Both the position numbers and the translations under genes were made by a program. Positions 1 to 9,548 of a stretch of 32,331 bases of DNA are shown piece by piece. Origin of the DNA: Candidatus Rokuibacteriota bacterium (GTDB taxonomy: Bacteria; Methylomirabilota; Methylomirabilia; Rokubacteriales; CSP1-6); assembly GCA_003220315.1 (NCBI GenBank), contig QHSA01000063.1, forward strand, positions 1 to 32,331, given 5' to 3'. How positions within the stretch are numbered: position 1 is the stretch's first letter; every line of letters begins with the position of its first letter. Under the pieces are notes generated by a model, which ran no database searches, had not been told where the DNA came from, and saw only the letters and a list, made by a program, of their open reading frames with translations.

Positions 1-696
1 ATAGCCGTCGCCCATAAAGGGCGTCCAGCCGATGACGGCGTCGCCCGTGACGACGACCTTCTCCCTCGGCAGGTAGACGAACACGTCCCCCTCGGTGTGC
101 GCCCGCCCGAGGTAGAGGAGGTGGATCTCGCGGTCGCGCCGGTAGAGCTTCATCGTCTGCTCGAAGGCGATCGTCGGCAGCGCCGGCCGGAGCGCCCTGA
201 CCTCGGCGAGATACGACTCGGCGAGGCGGACGGCGGCCTCCAGCCTCGCGCGCTCGGCGGGCGCCCGGGCCGTGGCGAGGTCGGCCTTGAGCTGGGCGAT
301 CTCCTGCGGGCCCTGGCGGACGTGGTCCTGGATCCGCTTGAGCCCCTTGCGCACCATGGCCTCGCGCGTGAGCTGGTTGGTGACGATCTCCGCGTGCGGG
401 TAGGCGGCGGGGTACACCTCGTTGCCGTGCCAGTGGTCCCAGTGGAAGTGCGTGTTGACCACGTAGCGCACCGGCTTCGTCGTGATCTCGCGCAACCGTT
501 CCACGATGACGCGGGCCGCCGAGGGCTTCGAGTGTGTGTCGACGATGGTCACGCCGTCGTCGCTCTCGATGATCGCCGTGTTCGAGTTCACCTTGTAGGC
601 CGGCGCGGCGACCGCGACGTGCACGCCGTCGGCGACCTTCTTGATCTCGAACCGTGCGTCGCCGGCGCTCTTTCCCTCGTGACTGCAGCAGTCCAT
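1..696 (-). CDS. MBL-fold metallohydrolase, partial (C-terminus beyond left edge)
   Basis: The 232 visible codons run off the left edge with no stop. The metallo-beta-lactamase zinc motif HFHWDH is clear (His83, His85, Asp87, His88), followed by His200 in LGRAHTEGD and Asp219 in TGDA, so the dinuclear metal site is almost complete in the visible part. Residues about 125-170 form a long Glu/Ala/Arg-rich helical stretch between the second and third metal ligands, longer than in minimal MBL folds. No signal peptide is seen; the N-terminus begins MDCCSHEG. The start is the ATG at 694-696, preceded on the minus strand by GAGGAG. Family knowledge supports a hydrolase (lactonase, thioesterase or lactamase type), but the substrate cannot be assigned. 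It is divergent from the hydrolase gene at 941. Confidence 0.85.
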   Translation of the reverse strand, partial: MDCCSHEGKSAGDARFEIKKVADGVHVAVAAPAYKVNSNTAIIESDDGVTIVDTHSKPSAARVIVERLREITTKPVRYVVNTHFHWDHWHGNEVYPAAYPHAEIVTNQLTREAMVRKGLKRIQDHVRQGPQEIAQLKADLATARAPAERARLEAAVRLAESYLAEVRALRPALPTIAFEQTMKLYRRDREIHLLYLGRAHTEGDVFVYLPREKVVVTGDAVIGWTPFMGDGY

Positions 697-710
697 CACA
701 GGCGCTCCTC

Positions 711-846
711 GTTCACAGACTCGCCTCGCGGCGCGCTCCGCCGAGCCTCCGCGGCCGCCGCTCGGCTCGCACGACCACGTTCACAGACTCGCCTCGCGGC
801 GCGCTCCGCCGAGCCTCCGCGGCCGCCGCTCGGCTCGCACGACCAC
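711..846. repeat. 68-bp perfect tandem repeat, two copies
   Basis: Copy 1 is 711-778 and copy 2 is 779-846, identical over all 68 bases. Each copy carries short inverted repeats: GCCGAG at 740-745 with CTCGGC at 761-766, and CGGCG at 729-733 with CGCCG at 739-743, shifted by 68 in copy 2. Sixty-eight is not a multiple of three, so the array is not coding. It fills most of the gap between two divergent genes, and copy 1 abuts the Shine-Dalgarno region of the minus-strand MBL gene. The remaining gap, 847-940, shows only weak -10-like boxes such as TAGATT at 912-917. Confidence 0.95.
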
Positions 847-940
847 TCGCGGAAGCGGGGTCTCCCGCGCCGCGATACTATGCGATGGCGGGTGCGCGCT
901 CAAGGGTGTGCTAGATTCTCGTGCCGAGGAGGACGCGCCG

Positions 941-1777
941 ATGGAGCTGAGACTCGCCGTCGTCCAGCCCGAGACCCTGACGGGCGCCGACGCCCCGAAG
1001 AACGTGGACCGCGCGGTCGCCTACATCCGCCAGGCGGCCCGCGAGGGCGCGCGACTCGTCGCGCTGCCCGAGACCTATCCCGGTCCCTACACCGTGCCGG
1101 TGGACTACTCGCCCCACGAGGCGCTCGCCGCGGTCGCGCGCGCGGAGAAGGTCTACGTCGTCGGAGGCGCGATCGAGTACGTGCGCCCGGACGACACCGG
1201 GCACGCCCCCTGCTTCAACTGTCTCTACCTCTACGGGCCGACGGGCGCGCGGCTCGGGACGTACCGGCGCACGACGCCGCCGGGCCCCTGGATCTACGAG
1301 GGCGGGAGGTTCTGGGACTTCAAGTACCAGGAGGCGGACGAGCTGCCCGTGTTCGACACCGAGTTCGGCAAGCTCGGCTTGTTAATGTGCAGCGAGGTGT
1401 ACGTGCCGGAGCTGGCGCGCGCCATGGCGCTCAAGGGCGCCGTCATCACGCTCCTGCCCGCCGGACTCTGGAGCTCCGAGCTTCACGACACGTGGCGCAC
1501 GCTCCTCTGGGCGCGCGCGATCGAGAACCTCATGATCACCGCCACGAGCCGCAACATCCTGCCCGGCGGGGGCGGGCACGCGATCGTCTGCAGTCCCGAG
1601 GAGATCCTGCTGGAGGCACGCCGGCCCGGCGTCTTCACCGCGACCGTCGACCTCGCGCGCGTCCAGTGGCTCCGCGAGCAGGTGGACCGCCCCGTCGACC
1701 CGTGGCCCTGGCGGACGAAGCCCGGCATCTTCACGCAATGGCTCCGTCCCGAGGTGTGTCGGGGGGGTCGGCCATGA
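941..1777 (+). CDS. Carbon-nitrogen hydrolase (nitrilase superfamily)
   Basis: A 278-residue protein with the nitrilase/amidase fold, predicted to hydrolyse a C-N bond of an amide, carbamoyl or nitrile compound in the cytoplasm. The catalytic Glu is E44 in LPETYPG and the nucleophile is C150 in LLMCSEVYVPE. The usual catalytic Lys in the YRK motif is replaced: the segment reads GTYRRTTPPG, with Arg110 at that position. The start is ATG 941 because GAGGAGG sits at 926-932 with good spacing; an upstream GTG at 908 lacks this support. The 3' end overlaps the next gene by ATGA, so it is translationally coupled to a peptide-type ABC importer, suggesting the transporter supplies its substrate. Family is secure; substrate and even activity are open because of the Lys change. 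Confidence 0.87.
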   Translation: MELRLAVVQPETLTGADAPKNVDRAVAYIRQAAREGARLVALPETYPGPYTVPVDYSPHEALAAVARAEKVYVVGGAIEYVRPDDTGHAPCFNCLYLYGPTGARLGTYRRTTPPGPWIYEGGRFWDFKYQEADELPVFDTEFGKLGLLMCSEVYVPELARAMALKGAVITLLPAGLWSSELHDTWRTLLWARAIENLMITATSRNILPGGGGHAIVCSPEEILLEARRPGVFTATVDLARVQWLREQVDRPVDPWPWRTKPGIFTQWLRPEVCRGGRP

Positions 1778-3309
1778 ACGACGCGCGCCCGGGACGCCTG
1801 GGGCGGCGCGATTTCCTCACCGGCGCGGCGGGGCTCGCGCTCGCGTTCCCCTGCGGCGCCGGGGCCCAGCCACAGGGTGGGACCCTGACGTATGCGAGCA
1901 CCGCGCTCCCACCGAACCTGGAGCCACACATGCAGGGGCTCGACATCTGGCAGCAGCGGAAGCCCCTGATCTACGAGAACCTGATCTGGGTGGACGAGTC
2001 GCTCGAGGCCAAGCCCGAGCTCGCCGAGCGGTGGGAGCAGCGGTCGCCCACCGAGTACGTCTTCCGCCTGCGCCGCGGGGTCAGGTTTCACGGCGGGAAG
2101 GAGCTCGACGCCGAGGACGTGAAGTACACCTACGACCGCGTGCGCGATCCGAAGGTGAGCCCTGGCGCCAACGACCTCCTCGTCATCAAGCAGATCGACG
2201 TCCTCGACGCTCACACGGTCCGCTTCGTCCTCCATGCGCCCGCGGCCACGTTCCTCATCAACCTGGGTGGCAAATACAACGGCGTCATCCCGAAGGGCGC
2301 CGCCGGCGACGGCAGGGAGCTGCTCACGCGGGCCATCGGGACGGGCCCGTTCGGCGTCGAGGAGTTCGATCCGAGTCGTCGGCTCGTCTTGAAGCGCCAC
2401 GCGGCGTACTGGGGGCCGACGAAGCCTGCGCTCGAGGGCATCGTGTTCCAGGCGATCCCGGACGAGTCGTCCATCGTGGCGGGGCTCCGGACCGGCCAGG
2501 TGACGATGGCCCAGTTCTCGTCCGCGCTCTCCTTTCAGGTGGCCCGCTCCGTCGCCACGCTCCAGACCATCCAGGCGCCCTCCACGCGCTGGGTCGTGCT
2601 CGACCTCGCCGGCGACACGGAGCCGACGAGCAAGCCCGAGGTGCGCCAGGCGATCGCGCTCGCGCTCGACCGCCAGGCGATCCTCCAGATCGCGGGGGTC
2701 GGACTCGGCCAGCGCCTCGGCGTGCTACCGCCGGGGATGAAGGCCTGGGCGATGCCGTGGCAGGAGCTGCCGAACCAGCAGCGTGACGTCGCCCGCGCGC
2801 GGGCGCTTCTGCCGAAGGCCGGCTACCCGGGCCGGGTCGCGATGACGATCCGCAACATCGTCGGCTTTCCGGCGCTCGCCGCCGCGCTCCCCGTCATTGT
2901 CGACAACCTTCGCGAGGCGTCCATCGACGTGCGCGTGGAGACCGTGGACGGCGGCGTCTGGATCAAGGACTGGATCGTGCCCCAGTCGCCGCCGACGATG
3001 AACGAGTGGGGAGGCTTCGTCGATCCCGATCAAGCCTTCCACCGCCACTTCCACTCGGCGCCGGGCGGCAAGGACTTCCGGCGGTGGAACAACAAGAAGG
3101 CCGACGAGTTGCTCGACGCCGGCCGGGCGACGCTCGAGCGCGCCAAGCGCAAGCAGATCTACGACCAAGTCCAGCGGCTCATGGCGGAGGATCCGATCAC
3201 CATCCCGCTCTACTCGCCCGACCTTCTCTACGCCATGCAGAAGTCCGTCAAGGGCTTCGAGCCGCACCCGACGGGCTTCCTCTACGGCCTGCGCTGGGTG
3301 TCGCTCTGA
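1774..3309 (+). CDS. ABC transporter substrate-binding protein, family 5 (peptide/nickel/opine type)
   Basis: A 511-residue extracytoplasmic solute-binding protein. The N-terminus MNDARPG is followed by a twin-arginine motif RRDFLTG (Arg11-Arg12), a hydrophobic stretch and an AGAQ-type cleavage region, so export by Tat is predicted. The body has SBP_bac_5 features: YENLIWVDE early, RLRRGVRFHGGKELDAEDVKY in two adjacent blocks, then TGPFGVEEFDP, and a C-terminal IYDQVQRLMAEDPITIPLY-type segment. Its start ATG overlaps the upstream hydrolase stop. The permease genes follow 21 bp downstream. Ligand is unknown; family 5 binds di/oligopeptides, nickel, opines, glutathione or sugars. The upstream in-frame extension across the hydrolase is only an open frame without coding signal. 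Confidence 0.92.
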   Translation: MNDARPGRLGRRDFLTGAAGLALAFPCGAGAQPQGGTLTYASTALPPNLEPHMQGLDIWQQRKPLIYENLIWVDESLEAKPELAERWEQRSPTEYVFRLRRGVRFHGGKELDAEDVKYTYDRVRDPKVSPGANDLLVIKQIDVLDAHTVRFVLHAPAATFLINLGGKYNGVIPKGAAGDGRELLTRAIGTGPFGVEEFDPSRRLVLKRHAAYWGPTKPALEGIVFQAIPDESSIVAGLRTGQVTMAQFSSALSFQVARSVATLQTIQAPSTRWVVLDLAGDTEPTSKPEVRQAIALALDRQAILQIAGVGLGQRLGVLPPGMKAWAMPWQELPNQQRDVARARALLPKAGYPGRVAMTIRNIVGFPALAAALPVIVDNLREASIDVRVETVDGGVWIKDWIVPQSPPTMNEWGGFVDPDQAFHRHFHSAPGGKDFRRWNNKKADELLDAGRATLERAKRKQIYDQVQRLMAEDPITIPLYSPDLLYAMQKSVKGFEPHPTGFLYGLRWVSL

Positions 3310-3330
3310 GACGAGTCGTGCCGCGACTCG

Positions 3331-4281
3331 ATGCGTGTCTACCTTCTCCAGCGTCTCGCCGCCATGATCCTCACGCTCCTCGGAGTGAGCCTGCTCATCT
3401 TCGCGATGATCCGGTTGGTTCCGGGCACGGTCGTGGAACAGCTCCTCGGCCAGGCCGCGATCGCGTCGCCCGAGGTGCTCGCCGCGTTCCGTCGCTTCTT
3501 CGGGCTCGACCGTCCCGCCCACGTGCAGTACCTCGACTGGCTCGCCGCGGTCCTTCGGGGCGACTTCGGCGTCTCCTGGCTCTCCGGCCGTCCGGTGCTG
3601 GCGTTGTTCCTCGAGCGGGTACCCGTCTCGGCCGAGCTGGCGGTGCTGGCGGTGGCCTGGTCGCTCGTGATCGGCATTCCGCTCGGCACGGCCTCGGCGG
3701 TGTGGCGTGGCGGTGTGCGAGACGGCGTGATCCGCGTGATCGCCACGCTCGGTCTCTCCCTGCCCGCCTTCTGGCAGGGGACCGTGTTGATCCTGCTCTT
3801 CTCGATCTACCTCGGCTGGATGCCGTCGCTCCAGTGGGTGCCGTTCACGCGCCGCCCGTCCGTCAATCTGTTGACGATGGCGCTGCCGGCGCTCACGCTG
3901 GGGACGGCGACGGCGGCGATGATCACCCGCATGTCGCGCTCGACGATGCTCGACGTCCTCGGACGCGAGTACGTCCGCACGGCCCGCGCCAAGGGGCTGC
4001 CCGAGCGCCGGGTGACCCTCCACCACGCGCTCCGCAACGCGCTGATCCCCGTCGTCACGGTCGCCGGCGCCCAGCTCGGCTACATCGTGGGCGGCATCGT
4101 CGTCGTCGAGGACGTCTTCACGCTGCCCGGCGTCGGGCGGCTCCTGCTCGACGCGATCTTCCAGCGTGACTACCCCGTGGTCCAGGGGGTGATTCTGCTG
4201 CTCGCGGCCGCCTTCATGGTCCTGAACCTCGTCGTGGATCTCCTCTATGCGGTTCTCGATCCCCGCCTCCGACGCGGCTGA
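3331..4281 (+). CDS. ABC transporter permease, DppB/OppB type
   Basis: A 316-residue inner-membrane permease. It opens with MRVYLLQRLAAMILTLLGVS, the typical first membrane segment and Arg-rich start of DppB proteins, and contains about six hydrophobic segments. The cytoplasmic EAA loop that contacts the ATPase is visible as REYVRTARAKGLPERR followed by HALRNALIPVVT. The early periplasmic segment includes FGLDRPAHVQYLDWL, also typical of the family. It forms the importer pore with the next gene and receives substrate from the upstream binding protein. The 3' end overlaps the second permease gene by 35 bp. Confidence 0.93.
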   Translation: MRVYLLQRLAAMILTLLGVSLLIFAMIRLVPGTVVEQLLGQAAIASPEVLAAFRRFFGLDRPAHVQYLDWLAAVLRGDFGVSWLSGRPVLALFLERVPVSAELAVLAVAWSLVIGIPLGTASAVWRGGVRDGVIRVIATLGLSLPAFWQGTVLILLFSIYLGWMPSLQWVPFTRRPSVNLLTMALPALTLGTATAAMITRMSRSTMLDVLGREYVRTARAKGLPERRVTLHHALRNALIPVVTVAGAQLGYIVGGIVVVEDVFTLPGVGRLLLDAIFQRDYPVVQGVILLLAAAFMVLNLVVDLLYAVLDPRLRRG

Positions 4282-5122
4282 CCCCCGGACGGGCGCGGCC
4301 CCCACGCGCTCGCTCGCCCGGAGCCCGCTCTTCGTCGCCGCGTGCGCCGCGCTCCTTCTCATGGTCGCCGTCGGACTCTTCGCGGCGCTGGTCGCTCCGT
4401 TCTCACCGACGGCGATCGACGCCGCCCACGTGTTCCAGGGGCCGAGCCCCCGCCACCCCTTCGGGACGGACCGGTTCGGGCGCGATCTCCTGTCCCGCAT
4501 CGTCTTCGGCGTCCGCGTCTCGCTCGGCATCGCGGGCGCCTCGATCGCGCTGGCGCTCGCGGTCGGGGGCGTGCTCGGGCTCCTCGCGGGTCTCGGACGC
4601 GGCGTGGATCAGGTGCTCGGCCGGGCGATGGACGTGTTCTTCGCGTTCCCGCCCGTGCTCCTGGCGATCGGCATTGCCGCGGTGCTCGGCGCGGGCCCCG
4701 GCACGGCGGTGGCGGCCATCGCCGTCGTCTATGCGCCGCTCTTCTTTCGCGTCGTACGCGCCAGCGTGCTCGCCGAGTCGGCCGAAGCCTACGTCGAGGC
4801 CGCCGAGGCCCTCGGGCTCGGCCGCCTGGCGATCCTCTTCGGTCACATCCTGCCCAACGTCGTCTCACCGATCGTGGTCCAGACGGCGGTCTGCCTCTCC
4901 TACGGCATCCTGATCGAGTCCGCGCTCTCGTATCTCGGGCTCGGGGTCCAGCCGCCCACACCCTCGTGGGGCACGATCTTGAACGAGGGCAAAGAGTTTC
5001 TGGCGCAGGCGCCCTGGGTGTCGCTCTTCCCCGGCGCCGCGATCATGCTCGCCGTCCTCGCGTTCAACGTGATCGGAGACGGCCTGCGCGATGCGCTCGA
5101 CCCACGGAGCGCCGTCAGGTAG
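4247..5122 (+). CDS. ABC transporter permease, DppC/OppC type
   Basis: A 291-residue inner-membrane permease, partner of the preceding DppB-type protein. The DppC signature HPFGTDRFGRDLLSRI lies after the first membrane segment, and the EAA loop reads EAYVEAAEALGLGRL then HILPNVVSPIVV. The C-terminus ends GDGLRDALDPR, the usual end of this family. It starts inside the upstream gene (35-bp overlap), implying translational coupling. The operon ends here: no DppD/DppF ATPase follows, and the gene's last 8 bases overlap the 3' end of a convergent gene. The ATPase must therefore be encoded elsewhere. Confidence 0.93.
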   Translation: MRFSIPASDAADPRTGAAPTRSLARSPLFVAACAALLLMVAVGLFAALVAPFSPTAIDAAHVFQGPSPRHPFGTDRFGRDLLSRIVFGVRVSLGIAGASIALALAVGGVLGLLAGLGRGVDQVLGRAMDVFFAFPPVLLAIGIAAVLGAGPGTAVAAIAVVYAPLFFRVVRASVLAESAEAYVEAAEALGLGRLAILFGHILPNVVSPIVVQTAVCLSYGILIESALSYLGLGVQPPTPSWGTILNEGKEFLAQAPWVSLFPGAAIMLAVLAFNVIGDGLRDALDPRSAVR

Positions 5123-6065
5123 GGCGCGTCCGGTGCGGCCGCCCGAGCTCGTGGCGTAACGCGTCCTCGAGCCTCGCGTGGCGGAACGTGAAGCCGGTGG
5201 CCCGGAGCCGCGCGGGCTCGACGCGCGCGCTCGCCAGGAGGAGCTCGTCCGCCATCTGGCCGAAGAGGAGGCGCGCCGCGACGGCGGGGAGCGGAAGGAG
5301 CGCGGGGCGGCGCAGGACGCGCCCGAGCGTGCGCGCGAGCTCGCGATTGGTGACGGGCTCGGGCGCGACGGCGTTCACCGGCCCCGCGAGGGACTCCGTG
5401 GCGAGCGCGTGGAGGATCGCGCCCACGAGATCGTCGATCGCGATCCAGCTGACCCACTGGACGCCGCTGCCGACGGGCCCGCCCGCGCCCAGACGGAACG
5501 GCGTGAGCATCGCGCCGAGGGCGCCGCCCCGGCGGCTCAGCACCATGCCGATCCTGAGCCGCACGACGCGGATCCCGGCGCGCGCGGCGGGGTCGGTCGC
5601 GGCCTCCCATTCGCGGCAGACCTCGGCGAGAAAGCCCGGGCCCGGCGCGCTGTCCTCGCGGAGGATCTCCGAGCCGCGGTCGCCGTAGTAACCGACGGCT
5701 GACGCCGAGACGAGAAGGCGCGGCGGACGCTCGAGCCGCGGGAGCGCTTCCGCCAGGCGCCGCGTGACGTCGACGCGGCTCGACCGGATCCGGCGCTTCT
5801 TCGCCTCCGTCCAGCGGCCGCCCGCCACGCTCTCGCCCGCCAGGTGCACGACCGCGTCCGCGCCGGCGAGCGCCGACGGCTCGAGCGCGCCGGATTCGGG
5901 GTCCCAGCGCGCGAGGCGCTGCCCCGCCACGGACGCCGCCCCCGCGCCGCGGACGACACGCACGACGCGGTGGCCGGCGGACGTGAGACCCGTGACGAGC
6001 GCCGAGCCGACGAGCCCGCTCGCACCGGTGACGGCGACCGTCCACGCCCGCGCGGTCCCTGTCAT
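5115..6065 (-). CDS. TIGR01777-type epimerase-like protein (extended SDR, DUF1731 C-terminus)
   Basis: A 316-residue Rossmann-fold protein. The nucleotide-binding motif is VAVTGASGLVGSAL near residue 10, and the family-typical SAVGYYGDRG segment carries the YG motif found in place of a classical YxxxK. Other family hallmarks are VVRLRIGMVLSRRGGAL and the C-terminal ELLLASARVEPARLRATGF of the DUF1731 region. Members are NAD(P)-dependent epimerase/dehydratase-like proteins (YfcH, SDR39U1) with poorly known roles. The start ATG at 6063-6065 has no strong Shine-Dalgarno. It converges on the permease gene (8-bp overlap) and is divergent from tRNA-Leu. Confidence 0.9.
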   Translation of the reverse strand: MTGTARAWTVAVTGASGLVGSALVTGLTSAGHRVVRVVRGAGAASVAGQRLARWDPESGALEPSALAGADAVVHLAGESVAGGRWTEAKKRRIRSSRVDVTRRLAEALPRLERPPRLLVSASAVGYYGDRGSEILREDSAPGPGFLAEVCREWEAATDPAARAGIRVVRLRIGMVLSRRGGALGAMLTPFRLGAGGPVGSGVQWVSWIAIDDLVGAILHALATESLAGPVNAVAPEPVTNRELARTLGRVLRRPALLPLPAVAARLLFGQMADELLLASARVEPARLRATGFTFRHARLEDALRHELGRPHRTRPT

Positions 6066-6121
6066 GTCGCGCCCATTATGATCCCGCTCGCGGGGCGCCT
6101 CGCCGTAGAATGGCGTGCGGC

Positions 6122-6150
6122 TTGCGGGTTCCGGGCGTCCTGGGTATGCT
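6122..6150 (+). promoter_or_regulatory. Candidate sigma-70 promoter of tRNA-Leu
   Basis: TTGCGG at 6122-6127 and TATGCT at 6145-6150 are separated by 17 bp, placing a start near 6157, about 23 nt before the tRNA. A small hairpin, GGGCGG 6155-6160 with CCGCCC 6165-6170, lies in between. The boxes match the consensus only partly; position and spacing are the main support. Confidence 0.5.
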
Positions 6151-6179
6151 GCATGGGCGGTTGCCCGCCCTCAATTCCC

Positions 6180-6266
6180 GCGAGAGTGGCGAAACTGGCA
6201 GACGCGCCGGACTTAGGATCCGGTGGGTGCAAACCCTTGGGGGTTCGACTCCCCCCTCTCGCACCA
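6180..6266 (+). tRNA. tRNA-Leu, anticodon UAG
   Basis: The acceptor stem pairs GCGAGAG 6180-6186 with CTCTCGC 6256-6262, followed by discriminator A6263 and an encoded CCA at 6264-6266. The anticodon stem CCGGA/TCCGG encloses loop CTTAGGA with anticodon TAG at 6214-6216, which reads CUA leucine codons. A long variable arm (about 6223-6238), the T-arm GGGGGTTCGACTCCCCC and total length 87 nt fit a class II leucine tRNA. tig starts only 30 bp after it. Confidence 0.97.
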
Positions 6267-6296
6267 ACGTGGAGCGTCGATGAGCGTGGAGCATCG

Positions 6297-7565
6297 GTGA
6301 AGGTCGAAGTCGAGGCGATCGAGGGCTGCAAACGGCGCCTGGCGGTGGAAGCCCCGGCCGACGTCGTGCAGAAGGAGTGGGAACGGGCGTACGTGCGCGT
6401 CCAGAAGCAGGCGCGCCTGCCGGGCTTCCGGAAGGGCTACGTGCCGCGCTCGCTCGTCAAGCTGCACTTCGCCGACGACGTCCGGCGCGAGGTCGCCGAG
6501 CACCTCATCCCCGACGTCTACCGCCGCGCCCTCTCGGAAGCGCACCTCGATCCGGTGAACGAGCCCGACCTGCAGGAGGTCAAGCTCGAGGAGGGCGCGC
6601 CGCTCAGCTTCGTCGCCGTCGTGGAAGTGAAGCCGTCGATCGAGCTCGGTGAGTACAAGGGCGTCGAGGTCCAGCACGCCGCCAAGCCCGTCACCGACGA
6701 GGAGATCGCCGCGGCGCTCGAGAGGATGCGCGAGGAGCAGGCGCAGTTCCGCGCGGTGGACCGCCCGGCCGGCCCGGGCGACCTCCTGGTCGTCGACTAC
6801 ACGCTCGCCATCGAGGGCCGGGACCCCTCGAGCCAGACGGGCTACCAGTTCGTCGTCGGCGACAAGACGGTCCTGCCCGAGATCGACGCGGCGATCGTGG
6901 GGATGCGGGCGGGCGAGACGCGCTCGGTCCCGTTCCGGTTCGCAGACGACCACCGGCGGGAGGAGCTGCGCGGGCGCGGCGGGTCCGCCCAGGTCAAGCT
7001 CGTCGAGGTGAAGGAGAAGGTGCTGCCGGAGCTGGACGATGAGTTCGCGAAGTCGCTCGGCAAGTTCGCGAGCCTCGCGGCGCTCCGCGCCGAGCTGCGC
7101 CGAGAGCTCGAGGCGCGGCGCGCCGAGGACGAGCGTCGCGAGCTCCAGGAGGGGGTCGTCGACGCGGTCCTCGCCGGGCACCACTTCACGGTGCCGGACG
7201 CGATGGTCATGCGCCACGTCGCCCACCAGATCGAGCACGCGCGGGAGAGCATGCGCCAGCAGGGGCTCGACCCGGACCGGGTGCCGTGGGACTACGGGAA
7301 GCTGATCACCGAGCTCCGGCCCGGGGCCGAGAAGGCCGTCCGGCGGGCGCTCCTGCTGGAGGCGATCGCCGAGCGCGAGGCGATCGAGCCCACCGACCCC
7401 GACGTGGACGCCGAGCTGGAGAAGGTCGCCCAGGCGAGCCGCCGCCCCGTGCCGGCAGTCCGGCGTATGATGGAGAAGAACGGTGACCTCGAGGCGCTGC
7501 GGCGCGGACTGCGCGACCGCCGGACCCTCGAGCTGCTCGTCGGCCACGCCCGGATTCTGGCGTGA
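6297..7565 (+). CDS. tig: Trigger factor, ribosome-associated chaperone and prolyl isomerase
   Basis: A 422-residue protein, close to the usual 430. The ribosome-binding signature is GFRKGYVP at 43-50; the canonical motif is GFRKGKVP, so one position is changed to Tyr while the F-R-K core is kept. A FKBP-like PPIase domain follows at about 150-240 ([14 protein letters not shown], then [14 protein letters not shown]), and a helical C-terminal chaperone domain runs to the end ([12 protein letters not shown] onward). The start is GTG 6297 with GGAG at 6288-6291; the nearby ATG at 6280 is out of frame and hits a stop after five codons. The gene heads the conserved tig-clpP-clpX order and sits 30 bp after tRNA-Leu with no clear promoter between, so co-transcription is likely. 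Confidence 0.95.
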   Translation: MKVEVEAIEGCKRRLAVEAPADVVQKEWERAYVRVQKQARLPGFRKGYVPRSLVKLHFADDVRREVAEHLIPDVYRRALSEAHLDPVNEPDLQEVKLEEGAPLSFVAVVEVKPSIELGEYKGVEVQHAAKPVTDEEIAAALERMREEQAQFRAVDRPAGPGDLLVVDYTLAIEGRDPSSQTGYQFVVGDKTVLPEIDAAIVGMRAGETRSVPFRFADDHRREELRGRGGSAQVKLVEVKEKVLPELDDEFAKSLGKFASLAALRAELRRELEARRAEDERRELQEGVVDAVLAGHHFTVPDAMVMRHVAHQIEHARESMRQQGLDPDRVPWDYGKLITELRPGAEKAVRRALLLEAIAEREAIEPTDPDVDAELEKVAQASRRPVPAVRRMMEKNGDLEALRRGLRDRRTLELLVGHARILA

Positions 7566-7605
7566 GATTGATGAGATGATGGGGTCGTTCGGACCTCTGG
7601 ACAAC

Positions 7606-7623
7606 GCGGGGCTGGGGCCCCGC
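7606..7623 (+). terminator. Intercistronic hairpin between tig and clpP
   Basis: GCGGGGC at 7606-7612 pairs with GCCCCGC at 7617-7623 around a TGGG loop. No T-tract follows, so it may be a weak attenuator or an RNA-processing/stability element rather than a full terminator. It lies 33 bp before the clpP start. Confidence 0.45.
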
Positions 7624-7656
7624 CGTCCAAGGCGAGCTGAAGACAAGGAGATCCCG

Positions 7657-8292
7657 ATGGCTCTGGTCCCGATGGTGATCGAGCAGACGCCGCGCGGCGA
7701 GCGGGCGTTCGACATCTTCTCGCGCCTGTTGAAGGAGCGGATCATCTTCCTGCCGACCTTCATCGAAGACGACCTGGCAAACCTCGTGATCGCCCAGATG
7801 CTCTTCCTCGAGGCCGAGGACCCGGACAAGGACATCTACCTCTATATCAACTCGCCGGGCGGCTCGGTGACCGCGGGGATGGCCATCTATGACACGATGC
7901 AGTACGTGAAGCCGGCGATCTCCACCATCTGTATGGGCCAGGCGGCCTCGATGGGCGCGCTGCTGCTCGCGGCCGGCGCCAAGGGCAAGCGGTTCGCCCT
8001 GCCCCACGCGCGGATCATGATCCACCAGCCCCTCGGCGGGGTCCAGGGCCAGGCGACCGACATCGACATCCAGGCGCGGGAGATCCTCCGGATGCGCGAG
8101 GAGCTGAACCGGATCCTCGTCCACCACACCGGCCAGTCCATGGAGAAAATCCAGCGGGATACGGACCGGGACTTTTTCATGACCGCGGAGCAGGCGAAGG
8201 ACTATAGAATCGTCGACGACGTCATCTCGTCCAAGCCGACGACCCGGGCGGTGGCCGAGGCCGCGGCATTGGCGGCGCAGGGGCAGAAGTAG
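7657..8292 (+). CDS. clpP: ATP-dependent Clp protease proteolytic subunit
   Basis: A 211-residue serine peptidase subunit that assembles as a tetradecamer and degrades proteins unfolded by ClpX. The catalytic triad is complete: Ser98 in MGQAASMGA, His123 in [11 protein letters not shown] and Asp172 in RDTDRDFFM. The N-terminus [16 protein letters not shown] is the usual ClpP start with the short propeptide-like region. ATG 7657 is chosen because AAGGAG lies at 7645-7650; in-frame upstream codons have no such site. clpX follows after 7 bp, so the two are one operon. Confidence 0.98.
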   Translation: MALVPMVIEQTPRGERAFDIFSRLLKERIIFLPTFIEDDLANLVIAQMLFLEAEDPDKDIYLYINSPGGSVTAGMAIYDTMQYVKPAISTICMGQAASMGALLLAAGAKGKRFALPHARIMIHQPLGGVQGQATDIDIQAREILRMREELNRILVHHTGQSMEKIQRDTDRDFFMTAEQAKDYRIVDDVISSKPTTRAVAEAAALAAQGQK

Positions 8293-8299
8293 AGGGGCG

Positions 8300-9547
<1,248 letters not shown>

Positions 9548-9548
9548 C

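Noticed and set aside
97-1773. Long in-frame extension upstream of the substrate-binding protein
   Set aside because: It crosses the MBL and nitrilase genes in other frames; the twin-arginine signal begins at ATG 1774.
5844-6296. N-terminal extension of the trigger-factor frame across the tRNA
   Set aside because: It runs through the tRNA gene, and the conserved trigger-factor N-terminus starts at GTG 6297.
6062-6331. Open frames antisense to the tRNA encoding peptides such as ARGGSRTPKG
   Set aside because: They are reverse-strand translations of tRNA-Leu, a well-known source of false small proteins.
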